Translations under genes and position numbers: made by a program
Assembly (NCBI GenBank): GCA_016792625.1
Contig: JAEUKK010000178.1
Coordinates: forward strand, 1-51,692
DNA length: 51,692 bases
DNA from: Deltaproteobacteria bacterium
GTDB lineage: Bacteria > Myxococcota_A > UBA796 > UBA2385
Reading direction: 5' to 3'
Notes under the pieces: generated by a model
What the model saw: only the letters and a program-made list of their open reading frames with translations
What the model was told of the DNA's origin: nothing
The model's database searches: none
Part shown: piece after piece, positions 35,795 to 43,399 of the stretch
Layout of the letters: each line of letters starts with the position of its first letter
Position numbering within the stretch: the stretch's first letter is position 1

Positions 35795-35846
35795 GCGGGA
35801 CCCGCGGGTGAGGAGGGGCAGCGGAGGAGGGGCGGCGGAGGCGCGC

Positions 35847-36104
35847 TCAGAGGGTGCGCGGGCGCGGGACCCGCGGCGGGGGAGGACCGTCCGTGGGAGG
35901 GGAATCGGGCGGCGCCGCCGGCAGCGCGGCCTCGGGCGCCGCGCGCCCCGCCCGGGCCCGCAGGCGCGCGCCCATCGCCCCCTCGGGCCGCGCAGCGGCC
36001 GCGGCCAGCTCGGCCTCGACCGCGGGATCAGCGACCTTGTCGTCATCCCCGCCCAGCAGCGCCCCGCGGGCGAGGTTGCTCAAGCGACCAATGATGCTGC
36101 TCAC
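35847..36104 (-). CDS. Small unknown protein upstream of prc
   Basis: 85 residues. The N-terminus (SSIIGRLSNLARGALLGGDDD) could be an amphipathic helix; the C-terminus is Pro/Ala/Arg-rich (PPDSPPTDGPPPPRVPRPRTL). No family. The start is GTG at 36104 with GGAGG four bases upstream and a GTGA overlap with the preceding small gene, which supports that it is real. It precedes the protease by 52 bp. Confidence 0.55.
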   Translation of the reverse strand: MSSIIGRLSNLARGALLGGDDDKVADPAVEAELAAAAARPEGAMGARLRARAGRAAPEAALPAAPPDSPPTDGPPPPRVPRPRTL

Positions 36105-36418
36105 GGGGCCTCCGTCGGTGGTGGGGGAGCGTCAAGCGCGCGGGCAGCGGCCTCGGCCTCGTCGGCCATCATCTGCACCCGCACGGGGGCTGGTGGCCGA
36201 CCCCAGCCAAAAAGTTCGGCGGCGAGCGAGAGGCTGGCGAGGCTGACGCCGAAGGCGGCGATGACCAGCACCAGCCGCGAGGCCCCGGGCCGCCGCGGGG
36301 CGTCTTGCCCCACGGTGGAGAACATCGGCCCGCCGGGCCCCGGGCTGGACGTCGACCCCTCGGCGCGGCGCGCGGCGCGCCGGGCGGCGAGGAGAGCAGC
36401 GGTGGACTGCGGCGGCAT
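36101..36418 (-). CDS. Small single-span membrane protein upstream of prc
   Basis: 105 residues. A basic N-terminal region (LAARRAARRAEG) and one hydrophobic helix, LVLVIAAFGVSLASLSLAAELFGW (residues ~49-72), predict a type II membrane protein with an acidic tail (ADEAEAAARALDA). No family. ATG 36418 has GGAAG five bases upstream. Coupled to the following small gene by a GTGA overlap; together with prc this may form a three-gene operon. Confidence 0.6.
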   Translation of the reverse strand: MPPQSTAALLAARRAARRAEGSTSSPGPGGPMFSTVGQDAPRRPGASRLVLVIAAFGVSLASLSLAAELFGWGRPPAPVRVQMMADEAEAAARALDAPPPPTEAP

Positions 36419-36494
36419 GGCGCTTCCCTATCCAGATGAGGGCGGGGCGCTGCGCGCGGGGGCCCCCCTCGCTACATGCGGCGCGGAGGTCCCC

Positions 36495-37826
36495 ATGCCC
36501 GTTCGCCCGGCCCGCAGCTCTGCCGCCTTGATCCTCAGCCTCGGCTGGTGCAGCACCGCCGCCGCCGGCCCCGTGCTGCCCGGCGTCGAGGTCCGCCAGG
36601 TCAAGCCTCCGCCGGTGCTCTTCGAGGGCGTGCGCAGCATCGAGGTCCCCATGATCAGCGGCGCGCCGGGCGCCATCGTGCACAAAGAGCTGCTGGCGGC
36701 CCTCACCGACCCCGCCCGCGAGGTCGGCACGGGCACTGTGTCAGACAAGGCGGGCGCCCTGCTCGAGGTGGGGGCCAGCGTCGGCGGCCAGCTGCTGGCG
36801 AGCAAGGTCCCCGGTTTGGGCGGAAAGTTGGTCAAGGGCGCCACCGAGGCCGCCGGCGCAGCGGTCGCCGACAAGGTGCGCGCCGAGAAGATCGTGCTCC
36901 AAGATGGCCTCAAGATCGATGTCTTCGCCGTAAAACCCAGCGGGGCTGAGGCCAAGCTCAAGGTGGCCCTCAAGACCAGCAGCGCCGACAAGAGCACGAC
37001 CCAAAAGGTCCCGCTCAAGGACGACAAGGGCAACGAGGTCAAGGACGAGAAGGGCAACACCGTGATGGTCGAGGAGCCCTGCCTCGAGCGGGTGGCCAAG
37101 ATCGACCTCGAGTGGACGCTCGAGCGCAAAGGTGCGCCGCTGAGCGGCAGCTTGCCCACCGCCACCGCCGCCGACCGCCGCTGCGGCAAAGACATGGGCA
37201 AGATCACCAAGGCCGAAGAGCTGACCCTGGCCGCCGCCCCCGGCCTCGGCGGCAGCCTCGCCCGCCAGATCGCCCCCTCCTGGACCAGCCTGCGCCTGGC
37301 CATGCGCCGCTCACCGCTGAGCCGCGCCCCGCTCGAGCGGGTGGCCGCCGGCGAGGTCGAGGCCGCACGCTGCATGTTCCTGCGCCTGGGCGAGCTCGAG
37401 ACCACCGCCGCGGGCGTCGATCCCGACGTCTGGGTCAACCTCGGGGCGGCCTCCGAGGGCCTGGGCTACCTGCCCGAGGCCGAGGCCGCCTATGCGGGCG
37501 CGCTGCAGCGCAAGCCGGGCCTCAACGCCGCCGAAGAGGGCCAAGGCCGGGTGACCGCCCGCCGCGCCGAGATCACCGCGATGGAGCGCGCCTATGGCCT
37601 CAAGTACGCCATCGGCGCAGCGCCGGCCTGCCCCGCGGTGCCCGAGGGCACCCCGACGCTGGTGAAGAAGGGCGGCCCCCTGCTGGCCAGCGGCGGCGGC
37701 GCGCCCAGCGGCGTCGAGGTCGAGAAGGGTGAGCTCGTCTTCGTGCGCAGCCGCGCGGGGGGCTTCGCTGAGATCAGCACGCTGGACGGCAAGCTCGGCG
37801 CGCTGCCCATCAAGTCCGTGCCCTAA
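36495..37826 (+). CDS. Exported protein with a TPR-like segment and SH3-like C-terminus
   Basis: 443 residues. Signal peptide around ALILSLGWCSTAAAG. A beta-rich region (~20-260) is followed by a TPR-like helix pair (VNLGAASEGLGYLPEAEAAYAGALQRKPG, ~315-345). The C-terminal ~65 residues (PTLVKKGGPLLASGG, then ELVFVRSRAGGFAEISTLDGKLG) resemble a bacterial SH3 domain. It is probably periplasmic and possibly peptidoglycan-associated; no named family. ATG 36495 follows GAGGTCCCC. Divergent from the small membrane gene; 12 bp before the acetyltransferase gene, so likely in one operon. Confidence 0.75.
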   Translation: MPVRPARSSAALILSLGWCSTAAAGPVLPGVEVRQVKPPPVLFEGVRSIEVPMISGAPGAIVHKELLAALTDPAREVGTGTVSDKAGALLEVGASVGGQLLASKVPGLGGKLVKGATEAAGAAVADKVRAEKIVLQDGLKIDVFAVKPSGAEAKLKVALKTSSADKSTTQKVPLKDDKGNEVKDEKGNTVMVEEPCLERVAKIDLEWTLERKGAPLSGSLPTATAADRRCGKDMGKITKAEELTLAAAPGLGGSLARQIAPSWTSLRLAMRRSPLSRAPLERVAAGEVEAARCMFLRLGELETTAAGVDPDVWVNLGAASEGLGYLPEAEAAYAGALQRKPGLNAAEEGQGRVTARRAEITAMERAYGLKYAIGAAPACPAVPEGTPTLVKKGGPLLASGGGAPSGVEVEKGELVFVRSRAGGFAEISTLDGKLGALPIKSVP

Positions 37827-37838
37827 GCGAGGCCGCGC

Positions 37839-38576
37839 ATGCCCCCCTCCGCCTTGCCTGAGGTCGACGAGGCGCCGCCGCTCCTCGGCCAGACCGCCGA
37901 CGGCGCCGGGCAGATCGACCGCTCCCGCTGGGCCCGCGAGGCGCACGCCCGCTTCTTCTCCGGCTTCGCCGACCCCCACTTCAACGTGGTGGCCGAGGTT
38001 GAGCTCGGCCCGATGCTCGCCGCGGCCGAAGCGGCGGGGCGCTCGCCCTTCCTGGCGATGCTCTGGGCGACCAGCGCGGCGGCCAACCGCCTGCACTGCC
38101 TGCGCCTGCGCTTGCGGGGCGACGCGGCCGTGCTGCACCCCGTCGTGCACCCCAGTTTTACGCTGCGGGTCGAGGGCGAGCGCTTCCGCTATTGCACCGC
38201 CCCCTTCTCCCCGGATTTTGGCGACTTTTGCGCGGGCGCCGAGGCCGCGATGGCGGCGACGCGGGCCGCGCCGGCCCTCGAGATCGACGCGGGCGGGCGT
38301 GATGACCTGCTCTTCGTGAGCAGCCTGCCCTGGCTGCGCTTCACCAGCGTGCAGCACGCCGCGATGGATCCGCGCCGGGACAGCTTCCCCCGCATCACCT
38401 GGGGTCGCTTCTGCCCCGAGGCCGGCGGGGTGCGGGCGCCCTTGTCTTTACAAGGCCACCACGCCTTGCTGGACGGCATCCACGTGGCCATGTTCTTCGC
38501 CGGGGTCGAGGCGCTGGCCGCCGCGCCCCGCTGGATGACCCCGCCCGCCCCTCGCCCGGCACCGGCGGGGGGATAG
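37839..38576 (+). CDS. Chloramphenicol-acetyltransferase-like protein
   Basis: 245 residues, slightly longer than classical CAT (~215-220). The catalytic His motif QGHHALLDGIHVAMFF is intact (His207/His208), and SLPWLRFTSVQHA and ADPHFNVVAEV correspond to CAT landmarks. CAT-fold enzymes transfer acetyl groups from acetyl-CoA to hydroxyls; many chromosomal members act on other substrates. Whether it confers chloramphenicol resistance is not visible. ATG 37839 has GAGG six bases upstream. Tight spacing (12 bp) to the upstream exported protein suggests co-transcription. Confidence 0.82.
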   Translation: MPPSALPEVDEAPPLLGQTADGAGQIDRSRWAREAHARFFSGFADPHFNVVAEVELGPMLAAAEAAGRSPFLAMLWATSAAANRLHCLRLRLRGDAAVLHPVVHPSFTLRVEGERFRYCTAPFSPDFGDFCAGAEAAMAATRAAPALEIDAGGRDDLLFVSSLPWLRFTSVQHAAMDPRRDSFPRITWGRFCPEAGGVRAPLSLQGHHALLDGIHVAMFFAGVEALAAAPRWMTPPAPRPAPAGG

Positions 38577-38595
38577 CGCCGCGCCTGGAGCCCCG

Positions 38596-39822
38596 ATGCG
38601 CCCGTCCTGGCCCGATGACCCCGCTTGGTCCACCTTGGCCGCGCAGCTCGGCCCGACCGCGCCGCCGCCGCCCCTCCCCCTGCGCGCCGGGGCGCCCGGG
38701 CCCTGGGGCTGGCAGCTCTCGGGGGGCGCGCTCATCGTGCCCGCCGGGCTCGCCGGCCCGGCGCCCCACCTGCCCGAAGACGCCGCCGAGCTGGGCGCCC
38801 TCGGCCCGCTGGCCTTGGACCGCTGGCGCCGCGCGCACGGCAGCCTCATCGAGGTTCAGGCCCTGATTGACCTCTGCGGGGGTGATCTCGACGAGGCCGA
38901 GGCCCGCCAAGCTGAGCCCCTGCTGCGCTGCGCCCAGGTCGAGGCGGTCGAGCGCGCCGCCCCGGGCCTCGGCTGGGGCCGGTCGGCCGCCGCGGCCCTG
39001 CTGCGCGGGCCCGTCCACCGCTGGGGAGAGAGCCGCGGGCTGGCCTGGGCCTGGGCCACGCTGCACCCGGGCCCGGCGCGACCGCAGCCCGACGCGGGCA
39101 GCTGGGCCGCGCTGGCGGCCTGGGTCGAAGATCCGGCCCGCGGCCCGAGCGCCTGGATCGCCGCCCCCGTGGAGCCCGCCCGCGGCCTCGCGCTCGACCT
39201 GATCGACGCGGCCGCCGCCGATCCCTGGGCGTTGGTGCGGGTACAGCTGCCGCCGCGGCCCGCGGGCTGGCGGCTCGAGGCCCCCGCCGGCTGGGCACCC
39301 CCGCGCCGCGCCCTCGACCAGCGCGGCGGCGCCCTTCTGCTGGCCCGCGTCGACGGCCCGCCCAAGGGCAGCTGGGCGCCCCAGCCCGCCGGGCCGGTGG
39401 GGCGGTGGAGCCTCAGCTCGGGCAGCATGGGCAGCGTGCTCGGCGCCGGTCGCGGGGTGGAGCTGCGCCTCTGGCCGGATGGGCGGGCCGAGCTCATCGC
39501 CGCCGACGCCTGGGTCGGGCCGGCCAGCCGGCCCGAGGTTGAGCGCGCCGCCGGCCTCGGCGTGACCGGCAGCGCCGAGGGTCGCTGGTGGGCCGAAGGT
39601 GAGGCCCTGCGCGTCTCGGGCCTGAGTGACGGCCGCGCCGGCATGCACAGCCGCGGTGGCCGTGCGCTGATCGTCGAGGATGATCCCCGTCTTCGGATCG
39701 CCCGCAGCCTCATCTACCACATCGAGCAGGCCTCGATCCGCTGGGCGCGGCGCGGCGAGGGCCTCAGCTTGCGGGCCGATGTCTACGGGGGCGCGCTCGA
39801 GCTGCGGTGGGACCCCGCCTGA
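38596..39822 (+). CDS. Unknown 408-residue protein
   Basis: No recognised family, signal peptide or membrane segment. It is rich in Ala, Gly, Trp and Arg, with several Trp-Gly/Leu-Asp stretches and a beta-rich second half (GRGVELRLWPDGRAELIAADAW). ATG 38596 has GGAG five bases upstream and a GATAG at 38572-38576. It starts 19 bp after the acetyltransferase, so it is likely the last gene of the 36495-39822 operon, and ends at a shared terminator with the response-regulator gene. Confidence 0.75.
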   Translation: MRPSWPDDPAWSTLAAQLGPTAPPPPLPLRAGAPGPWGWQLSGGALIVPAGLAGPAPHLPEDAAELGALGPLALDRWRRAHGSLIEVQALIDLCGGDLDEAEARQAEPLLRCAQVEAVERAAPGLGWGRSAAAALLRGPVHRWGESRGLAWAWATLHPGPARPQPDAGSWAALAAWVEDPARGPSAWIAAPVEPARGLALDLIDAAAADPWALVRVQLPPRPAGWRLEAPAGWAPPRRALDQRGGALLLARVDGPPKGSWAPQPAGPVGRWSLSSGSMGSVLGAGRGVELRLWPDGRAELIAADAWVGPASRPEVERAAGLGVTGSAEGRWWAEGEALRVSGLSDGRAGMHSRGGRALIVEDDPRLRIARSLIYHIEQASIRWARRGEGLSLRADVYGGALELRWDPA

Positions 39823-39851
39823 GCGCCGGCCGGTTCGCCGCCCACAGGGCC

Positions 39852-39887
39852 CTGAGGGGAGAGGGGGCAGCCGCCCCCGCGCCTCAG
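39852..39887. terminator. Bidirectional terminator hairpin between convergent genes
   Basis: Nested inverted repeat: CTGAGG (39852-39857) with CCTCAG (39882-39887), and inside it GGGGGC with GCCCCC around an AGCC loop. It overlaps the stop codon of the minus-strand response regulator and lies 29 bp after the plus-strand stop. No long T-run on either side. Confidence 0.45.
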
Positions 39888-40522
39888 CGGGCGCCCCACC
39901 GGGCCAGCTCAAGGTGCAGGCCGTTGGCCACCAGCTCGCGCACCAGGCCGGTCATCGAGTCGGCCCGCATCTTGCCCATGATGCGGCCGCGGTGCACCTC
40001 GACGGTGCGCGGGCTGATGCCGAGGGCCTCGCCCGTGTCGCGGTTGGACTTGCCCAGGGCGAGCTGCTCGAGCACCTCGCGCTCGCGGGGGGTGAGGCTG
40101 TCGATGCGGCGGCGCAGCTCGATGAGGGTGCCCCCCCGGGCCCAGGCCGCCGCCTCTTGGGCCAGCGCCTTGCGCACCCGGGCCAGCAGCCCCTCGCCGT
40201 CGACCGGCTTCTCGATCACGTCCTGCGCACCCGCGCGCATGAGCAGCACCGTCTTGGGCACGTCGGCGAAGGCGGTCACCACCAACACGGGCAGGCTCAG
40301 GCTGCCTGGCACATGGTCGCGCAGCAGCTCGAGCCCGCTCATCCCGGGCAGGCGGAGGTCGAGCAAGACGACGCCCCGGGGGACCGGCGGCAGCGCCGCC
40401 AGCAGCTGCTCGGCCGAGCCAAAGGCACAGGCCGAGAGGCCCGCGAAGCGGAGGGCCTCTTCGGTCTCTTGCACGAAGTGCGGGTCATCGTCCACGACGT
40501 AGACGATCTGGGGCTCGGCCAT
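39884..40522 (-). CDS. FixJ/NarL-type response regulator (orphan)
   Basis: 212 residues. Receiver domain (~5-120) with Asp11/Asp12, phosphoacceptor Asp55 (VVLLDLRLPG), Thr83 and Lys105 (EKPVD). A LuxR-type helix-turn-helix follows at ~143-205 (LTPREREVLEQLALGKSNRDTGEALGISPRTVEVHR). This is a two-component DNA-binding regulator that dimerises when phosphorylated. No sensor kinase gene is adjacent. ATG 40522 is preferred; GGAG lies nine bases upstream and the in-frame extension is low-complexity. Several CA-N3-TG dyads lie in the 537-bp region upstream, and related ones lie upstream of the sulP-dab operon. Confidence 0.92.
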   Translation of the reverse strand: MAEPQIVYVVDDDPHFVQETEEALRFAGLSACAFGSAEQLLAALPPVPRGVVLLDLRLPGMSGLELLRDHVPGSLSLPVLVVTAFADVPKTVLLMRAGAQDVIEKPVDGEGLLARVRKALAQEAAAWARGGTLIELRRRIDSLTPREREVLEQLALGKSNRDTGEALGISPRTVEVHRGRIMGKMRADSMTGLVRELVANGLHLELARWGAR

Positions 40523-40572
40523 ACCCTCGCTCTCCCCGACGCGGGACCACTCGACCCGCGCGCCGTTCCTTT

Positions 40573-40586
40573 GGGCCAATTGACCC
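40573..40586. promoter_or_regulatory. Dyad GGGCCA-AT-TGACCC
   Basis: Near-palindrome with a two-base spacer, 51 bp upstream of the response-regulator start. It continues into ACCG, the same ten-base run TGACCCACCG that follows the 7655 dyad upstream of the sulP gene. Confidence 0.45.
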
Positions 40587-40643
40587 ACCGGCCCAGTCTA
40601 TCGCGGAGGCAATTCCCCCCAGCACGTCGAACCAGACCAAGGG

Positions 40644-40658
40644 AGCCCACATTGGGCT
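40644..40658. promoter_or_regulatory. Perfect dyad AGCCCA-CAT-TGGGCT
   Basis: Perfect 6+6 inverted repeat with a three-base spacer; its right arm runs into GGGCTGTGTCAGG (40654-40666), which recurs upstream of the sulP gene. Confidence 0.45.
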
Positions 40659-40711
40659 GTGTCAGGACGGCGCGAAGTCGGCGGCCGCGCCACCGCCCCG
40701 ATCACGAAAAC

Positions 40712-40726
40712 CGGCCAATTTGCCCC
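40712..40726. promoter_or_regulatory. Imperfect dyad CGGCCA-ATT-TGCCCC
   Basis: Same CA-N3-TG core as its neighbours, with two mismatched arm positions. Confidence 0.35.
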
Positions 40727-40818
40727 CTGCGGGCTCGACCATAGCCCGCGCCATCGTCCCGCCACGGCGCGCGATCCGAGAGGCTCCGCGCGGGGTCTGT
40801 CCCGCCAAGGGGCACCGG

Positions 40819-40833
40819 TGGCCAAATTGGGCC
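40819..40833. promoter_or_regulatory. Imperfect dyad TGGCCA-AAT-TGGGCC
   Basis: Fourth CA-N3-TG dyad in the region, about 300 bp upstream of the response-regulator start. Confidence 0.35.
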
Positions 40834-41005
40834 ATCACGATAGCCCAGGGCGGGGGAGAGGCCGCCGCGAGGCACCCCCAGCAGCCCGAGACCGTCGCGC
40901 CGTGTCACCGGCGCTTGCAGACCGAATTCGGTGGGGGCCTGCCGTATCGTGCTGTTTTGTATGTCTACGGTGAATCACGGAGGGCAGGCCGTCGCCCAGG
41001 GGCTT

Positions 41006-41021
41006 GTAACACGTCGTAACA
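41006..41021. repeat. Direct repeat GTAACA with 10-bp period
   Basis: Two GTAACA copies separated by CGTC, one helical turn apart, in an otherwise GC-rich context just beyond the folE stop. The spacing fits a protein binding the same face of the helix twice. Confidence 0.35.
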
Positions 41022-41059
41022 GCCCATCGCCTCAGGCCCGCTGACCGGGGGGCCGGCGC

Positions 41060-41701
41060 TCAGCCCTGCGTGCCCGGCTGGAGCGCGGCGAGCAGCTCGG
41101 CCCGCCACGCCTCGGCGTCGGGCCCGCGGACCGCGCGGGTCACCATCGACACACCCGGGCGGTGCACACCCCGGGTGGTCATGCAGTGGTGCTCGGCCAC
41201 CACGACCACGCCGACCGCGCGCGCGTCGAGGCCGTCTTGCAGCGCCTGGGCGATCTGGGCGGTCATGCGCTCTTGCACCTGCAGGCGGCGGGCGAAGGCA
41301 TCGACCACCCGGGCCAGCTTGCTGATGCCCACGACGCGGTGGCTGGGCAGGTAGGCGAGGTGCACCCGGCCGATGATCGGCGCGAGGTGGTGCTCGCAGT
41401 GGCTCTCAAAGCGGATGTCGCGCAGCACGACAAGGTCGTTGTAGCCGTCAACCTCATCAAAAGTGCGGCCGAGCAAAGCGGCGGGCTCTTGCTGGTAGCC
41501 CGCGAAGTACTCGCCCCAGGCGCGCACCAGCCGCGCGGGCGTCTCGGCCAGCCCCTCACGCGCCGGGTCTTCACCGATGAACCGCAGCAGGGTGCGGACC
41601 GCCTCTTGGGCCTCGGCCGCCGAGGGCGCGGCGGTGCGCTCCACAGCGGGGGCAAGCGGCCGGGGGACGAGCTCAAACGGCGGCAAAGACATGGCGGCCA
41701 T
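41060..41701 (-). CDS. folE: GTP cyclohydrolase I
   Basis: 213 residues. First enzyme of folate/pterin biosynthesis, turning GTP into dihydroneopterin triphosphate. The zinc ligands Cys102 and His105 (SHCEHHLAPIIG) and Cys173 (EHHCMTTRGV) are present, with the same 71-residue Cys-Cys spacing as the E. coli enzyme. The N-terminal ~30 residues are variable. ATG 41701 is chosen, although ATG 41692 and TTG 41707 are in frame and ribosome sites are weak for all. No other folate genes are adjacent, so it is a single-gene unit. Confidence 0.95.
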   Translation of the reverse strand: MAAMSLPPFELVPRPLAPAVERTAAPSAAEAQEAVRTLLRFIGEDPAREGLAETPARLVRAWGEYFAGYQQEPAALLGRTFDEVDGYNDLVVLRDIRFESHCEHHLAPIIGRVHLAYLPSHRVVGISKLARVVDAFARRLQVQERMTAQIAQALQDGLDARAVGVVVVAEHHCMTTRGVHRPGVSMVTRAVRGPDAEAWRAELLAALQPGTQG

Positions 41702-41855
41702 CGACAAGGAGAGGGGCAGCCGACGCCGGTCCGGCGCGGGCGGACCGCGGCGCTAACCCTGCCCCCGCGCCGGGGCCCGGCCGCGGCGGGCCTGGGCCGG
41801 GGTTGTTGCGGGACCGGCGCAGAGCCCCGGGCGCGGGCCGCGCAGGCGGGCCCGA

Positions 41856-42422
41856 TCAGGCAGGGAGCAGGTGGCCGAGGCCGAGGTCCTCGGCGGTGTT
41901 GAGCGCGGCGGTCAGCGCCCGCTCGGCCAGCCCCGCGCTGTCGGGCAGCCGGCCCGGCCCGATCGGCAAGAGCAGGCGGAGGCCCGCCCCACCCGGGGGC
42001 AGGGCCGCGGGGAGCGCGCCGCAGATCCAGTCGCAGAGGCCCAGCAGCGTGGGCTCGGGGAGGTCCTCGAGCGGGCCACCTTCGTGGTGGACCACCAGCA
42101 GCGGCGGCGGCCCAGAGCGGAGGCCGGCGGCCAGCGTGGGCGCGCCCAGCGCCGCCGCCGCCGCGGCATCCCAGGCCTCGGCGCTCAGGCGCCAGGCCCC
42201 GCCCGCCGCGGCCAGCCCGACCGCCCGCAGCGGGCCCGCCCCCGCCGCCTGCAGCGCCGCGGCCAGCGGGGCGGGCGACCACGGCACGGCCGCGGCGCGG
42301 ATCAGCCAAGCGCGGTCGGCCACGCCCGGCCGAGACCAGCGGGCCCAGCCCAGCGCGCCGCGCAGCGCCTCGGGCCGCAGCAGGGGCGCCGCCGCGGGGC
42401 GGGGGGGACGGACCGTGGGCAT
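41856..42422 (-). CDS. Unknown 188-residue protein
   Basis: Ala/Gly/Leu/Pro-rich cytoplasmic protein with no recognised family. It contains PTLVRSGPPPLLVVHHEGGPLEDLPEP-like strands in the middle and PPGGAGLRLLLPIGPG later, suggesting an alpha/beta fold. The start is ATG 42422 with GGAGG four bases upstream, and GATAG lies 24 bases before it. It follows the mutH gene on the same strand, 236 bp downstream. Confidence 0.7.
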   Translation of the reverse strand: MPTVRPPRPAAAPLLRPEALRGALGWARWSRPGVADRAWLIRAAAVPWSPAPLAAALQAAGAGPLRAVGLAAAGGAWRLSAEAWDAAAAAALGAPTLAAGLRSGPPPLLVVHHEGGPLEDLPEPTLLGLCDWICGALPAALPPGGAGLRLLLPIGPGRLPDSAGLAERALTAALNTAEDLGLGHLLPA

Positions 42423-42658
42423 GGGACCTCCGAACGAGGGTCGGTCTATCCGCCGACCGGCGCGCCCGACCGCGCCCGCCCGGACGGCGCGCGCCGCGCA
42501 GCGGCGGTCGCGCAGCGACCGAGGCCGCCCGACGGGGAGCCCCGCCCGGCGGGCGGGCGCCCCGGCGGCCCCAGCGGCCGAGCGCGCGGGAGGGGCGCAG
42601 GCGCCCAGCGGGGGCCGATCCCACGTAAATAACGCCAAACACGTCATCTTCGCTAAGC
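42423..42658. other. Intergenic region between mutH and the 188-residue gene
   Basis: Mostly GC-rich short inverted repeats without coding potential, then an unusually AT-rich island at 42631-42657 (CACGTAAATAACG, then CCAAACACGTC) directly beyond the mutH stop. The island carries two CACGT/ACACGT copies. No clear promoter. Confidence 0.4.
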
Positions 42659-43318
42659 TCAGATCAGCGCGAAGCGCCGCGCGACCACCGCCTTCGTGAA
42701 GCTGCGGCGCAGGTAGAAGCCGCGGGGCTGGGCCTGGGCCCAGAGGCCCTCTCCGTCGATCACCCAGGTGCTTCCGCTGCTATCGGCGGCTTTGGGGCGC
42801 AGCTGCAGCGCCCGGCCGACCCGCGCGCTGATCGCCCGGGCCTCACCGCGGTGCACCAGCTCGGCGATCTCTTCGTAATCGGCGCGCAGCACGTCTTCTT
42901 CGTCGGGGTCAGGCCGCCAGAGGAAGACCGCGCCCACCCGCCGCGCCGCCACCGGCCCCTCACCCACCACCGGCACCCAGAGCACCTGCTGGAGCTTGGC
43001 CTGGGGGCGCGAGCCCGCCCAGCGCGCGCTCAGCCGCAGGTCGAGCGGCGCGTGGCAGACGAAGGTGCTCTCGCGCGGCGCACCTTTGGCGTCGACCGGC
43101 AGGGTCTTGAGCTCGACCCCGAGCGGCGCGAAGTCGGGCCCCGCCTCGCTGCCCCCGGGCGCGCCCAGCGCGGCCTCGATGAGCTGCCCCACCTCACCTT
43201 TGCCGAGCCCCGCCGGCGCCGCCCGGCCCGCGCGCGTGGCGATCGACCCGAGCGTGTGGCCGACCAGCCCGGCCGCCGCGGCGAGCAGGGCCTCGAGGTC
43301 GACGGGGGCTGGGGCCAC
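42659..43318 (-). CDS. mutH: MutH mismatch-repair endonuclease
   Basis: 219 residues (E. coli MutH has 229). In methyl-directed repair MutH nicks the unmethylated strand at hemimethylated GATC when activated by MutS and MutL. All catalytic positions match E. coli at a constant offset of eight: Lys40, Glu48, Asp62, Glu69 and Lys71 in GKGEVGQLIE and PDFAPLGVELK. The C-terminal landmarks RRVGAVFLWRPD, LQLRPKAADS and PRGFYLRRSFT are also present. The start is GTG 43318 with GGAGG four bases upstream; the frame further upstream is only antisense sequence. No mutS, mutL or dam gene is in the window. A related Sau3AI-type restriction nuclease is the alternative, but the length and tail favour MutH. 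Confidence 0.93.
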   Translation of the reverse strand: MAPAPVDLEALLAAAAGLVGHTLGSIATRAGRAAPAGLGKGEVGQLIEAALGAPGGSEAGPDFAPLGVELKTLPVDAKGAPRESTFVCHAPLDLRLSARWAGSRPQAKLQQVLWVPVVGEGPVAARRVGAVFLWRPDPDEEDVLRADYEEIAELVHRGEARAISARVGRALQLRPKAADSSGSTWVIDGEGLWAQAQPRGFYLRRSFTKAVVARRFALI

Positions 43319-43399
43319 GGCGCCTCCGGTGCTGGGCGGGGAGGGACAGGCTATCGCTCGCCCGCGGCCACCGCCCCGCGCGGCGGCCTGGGGAGCAGC

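Larger units (their letters stand above)
40523..41059. promoter_or_regulatory. 537-bp gene-free region upstream of the response regulator
   Basis: No coding sequence is convincing here. The stretch holds four inverted repeats with a CA/TG core (40573-40586, 40644-40658, 40712-40726, 40819-40833), the 13-base element also found at 7679-7691, and a GTAACA direct repeat at 41006-41021. Composition is locally less GC-rich than the genes on either side, especially around 40950-40980. This looks like a large control region for the regulator rather than a missing gene. Confidence 0.55.

Noticed and set aside
40950..41000. Plus-strand promoter and small gene in the gene-free region
   Set aside because: Possible -35 and -10 boxes are too far apart and no conserved short protein is evident.
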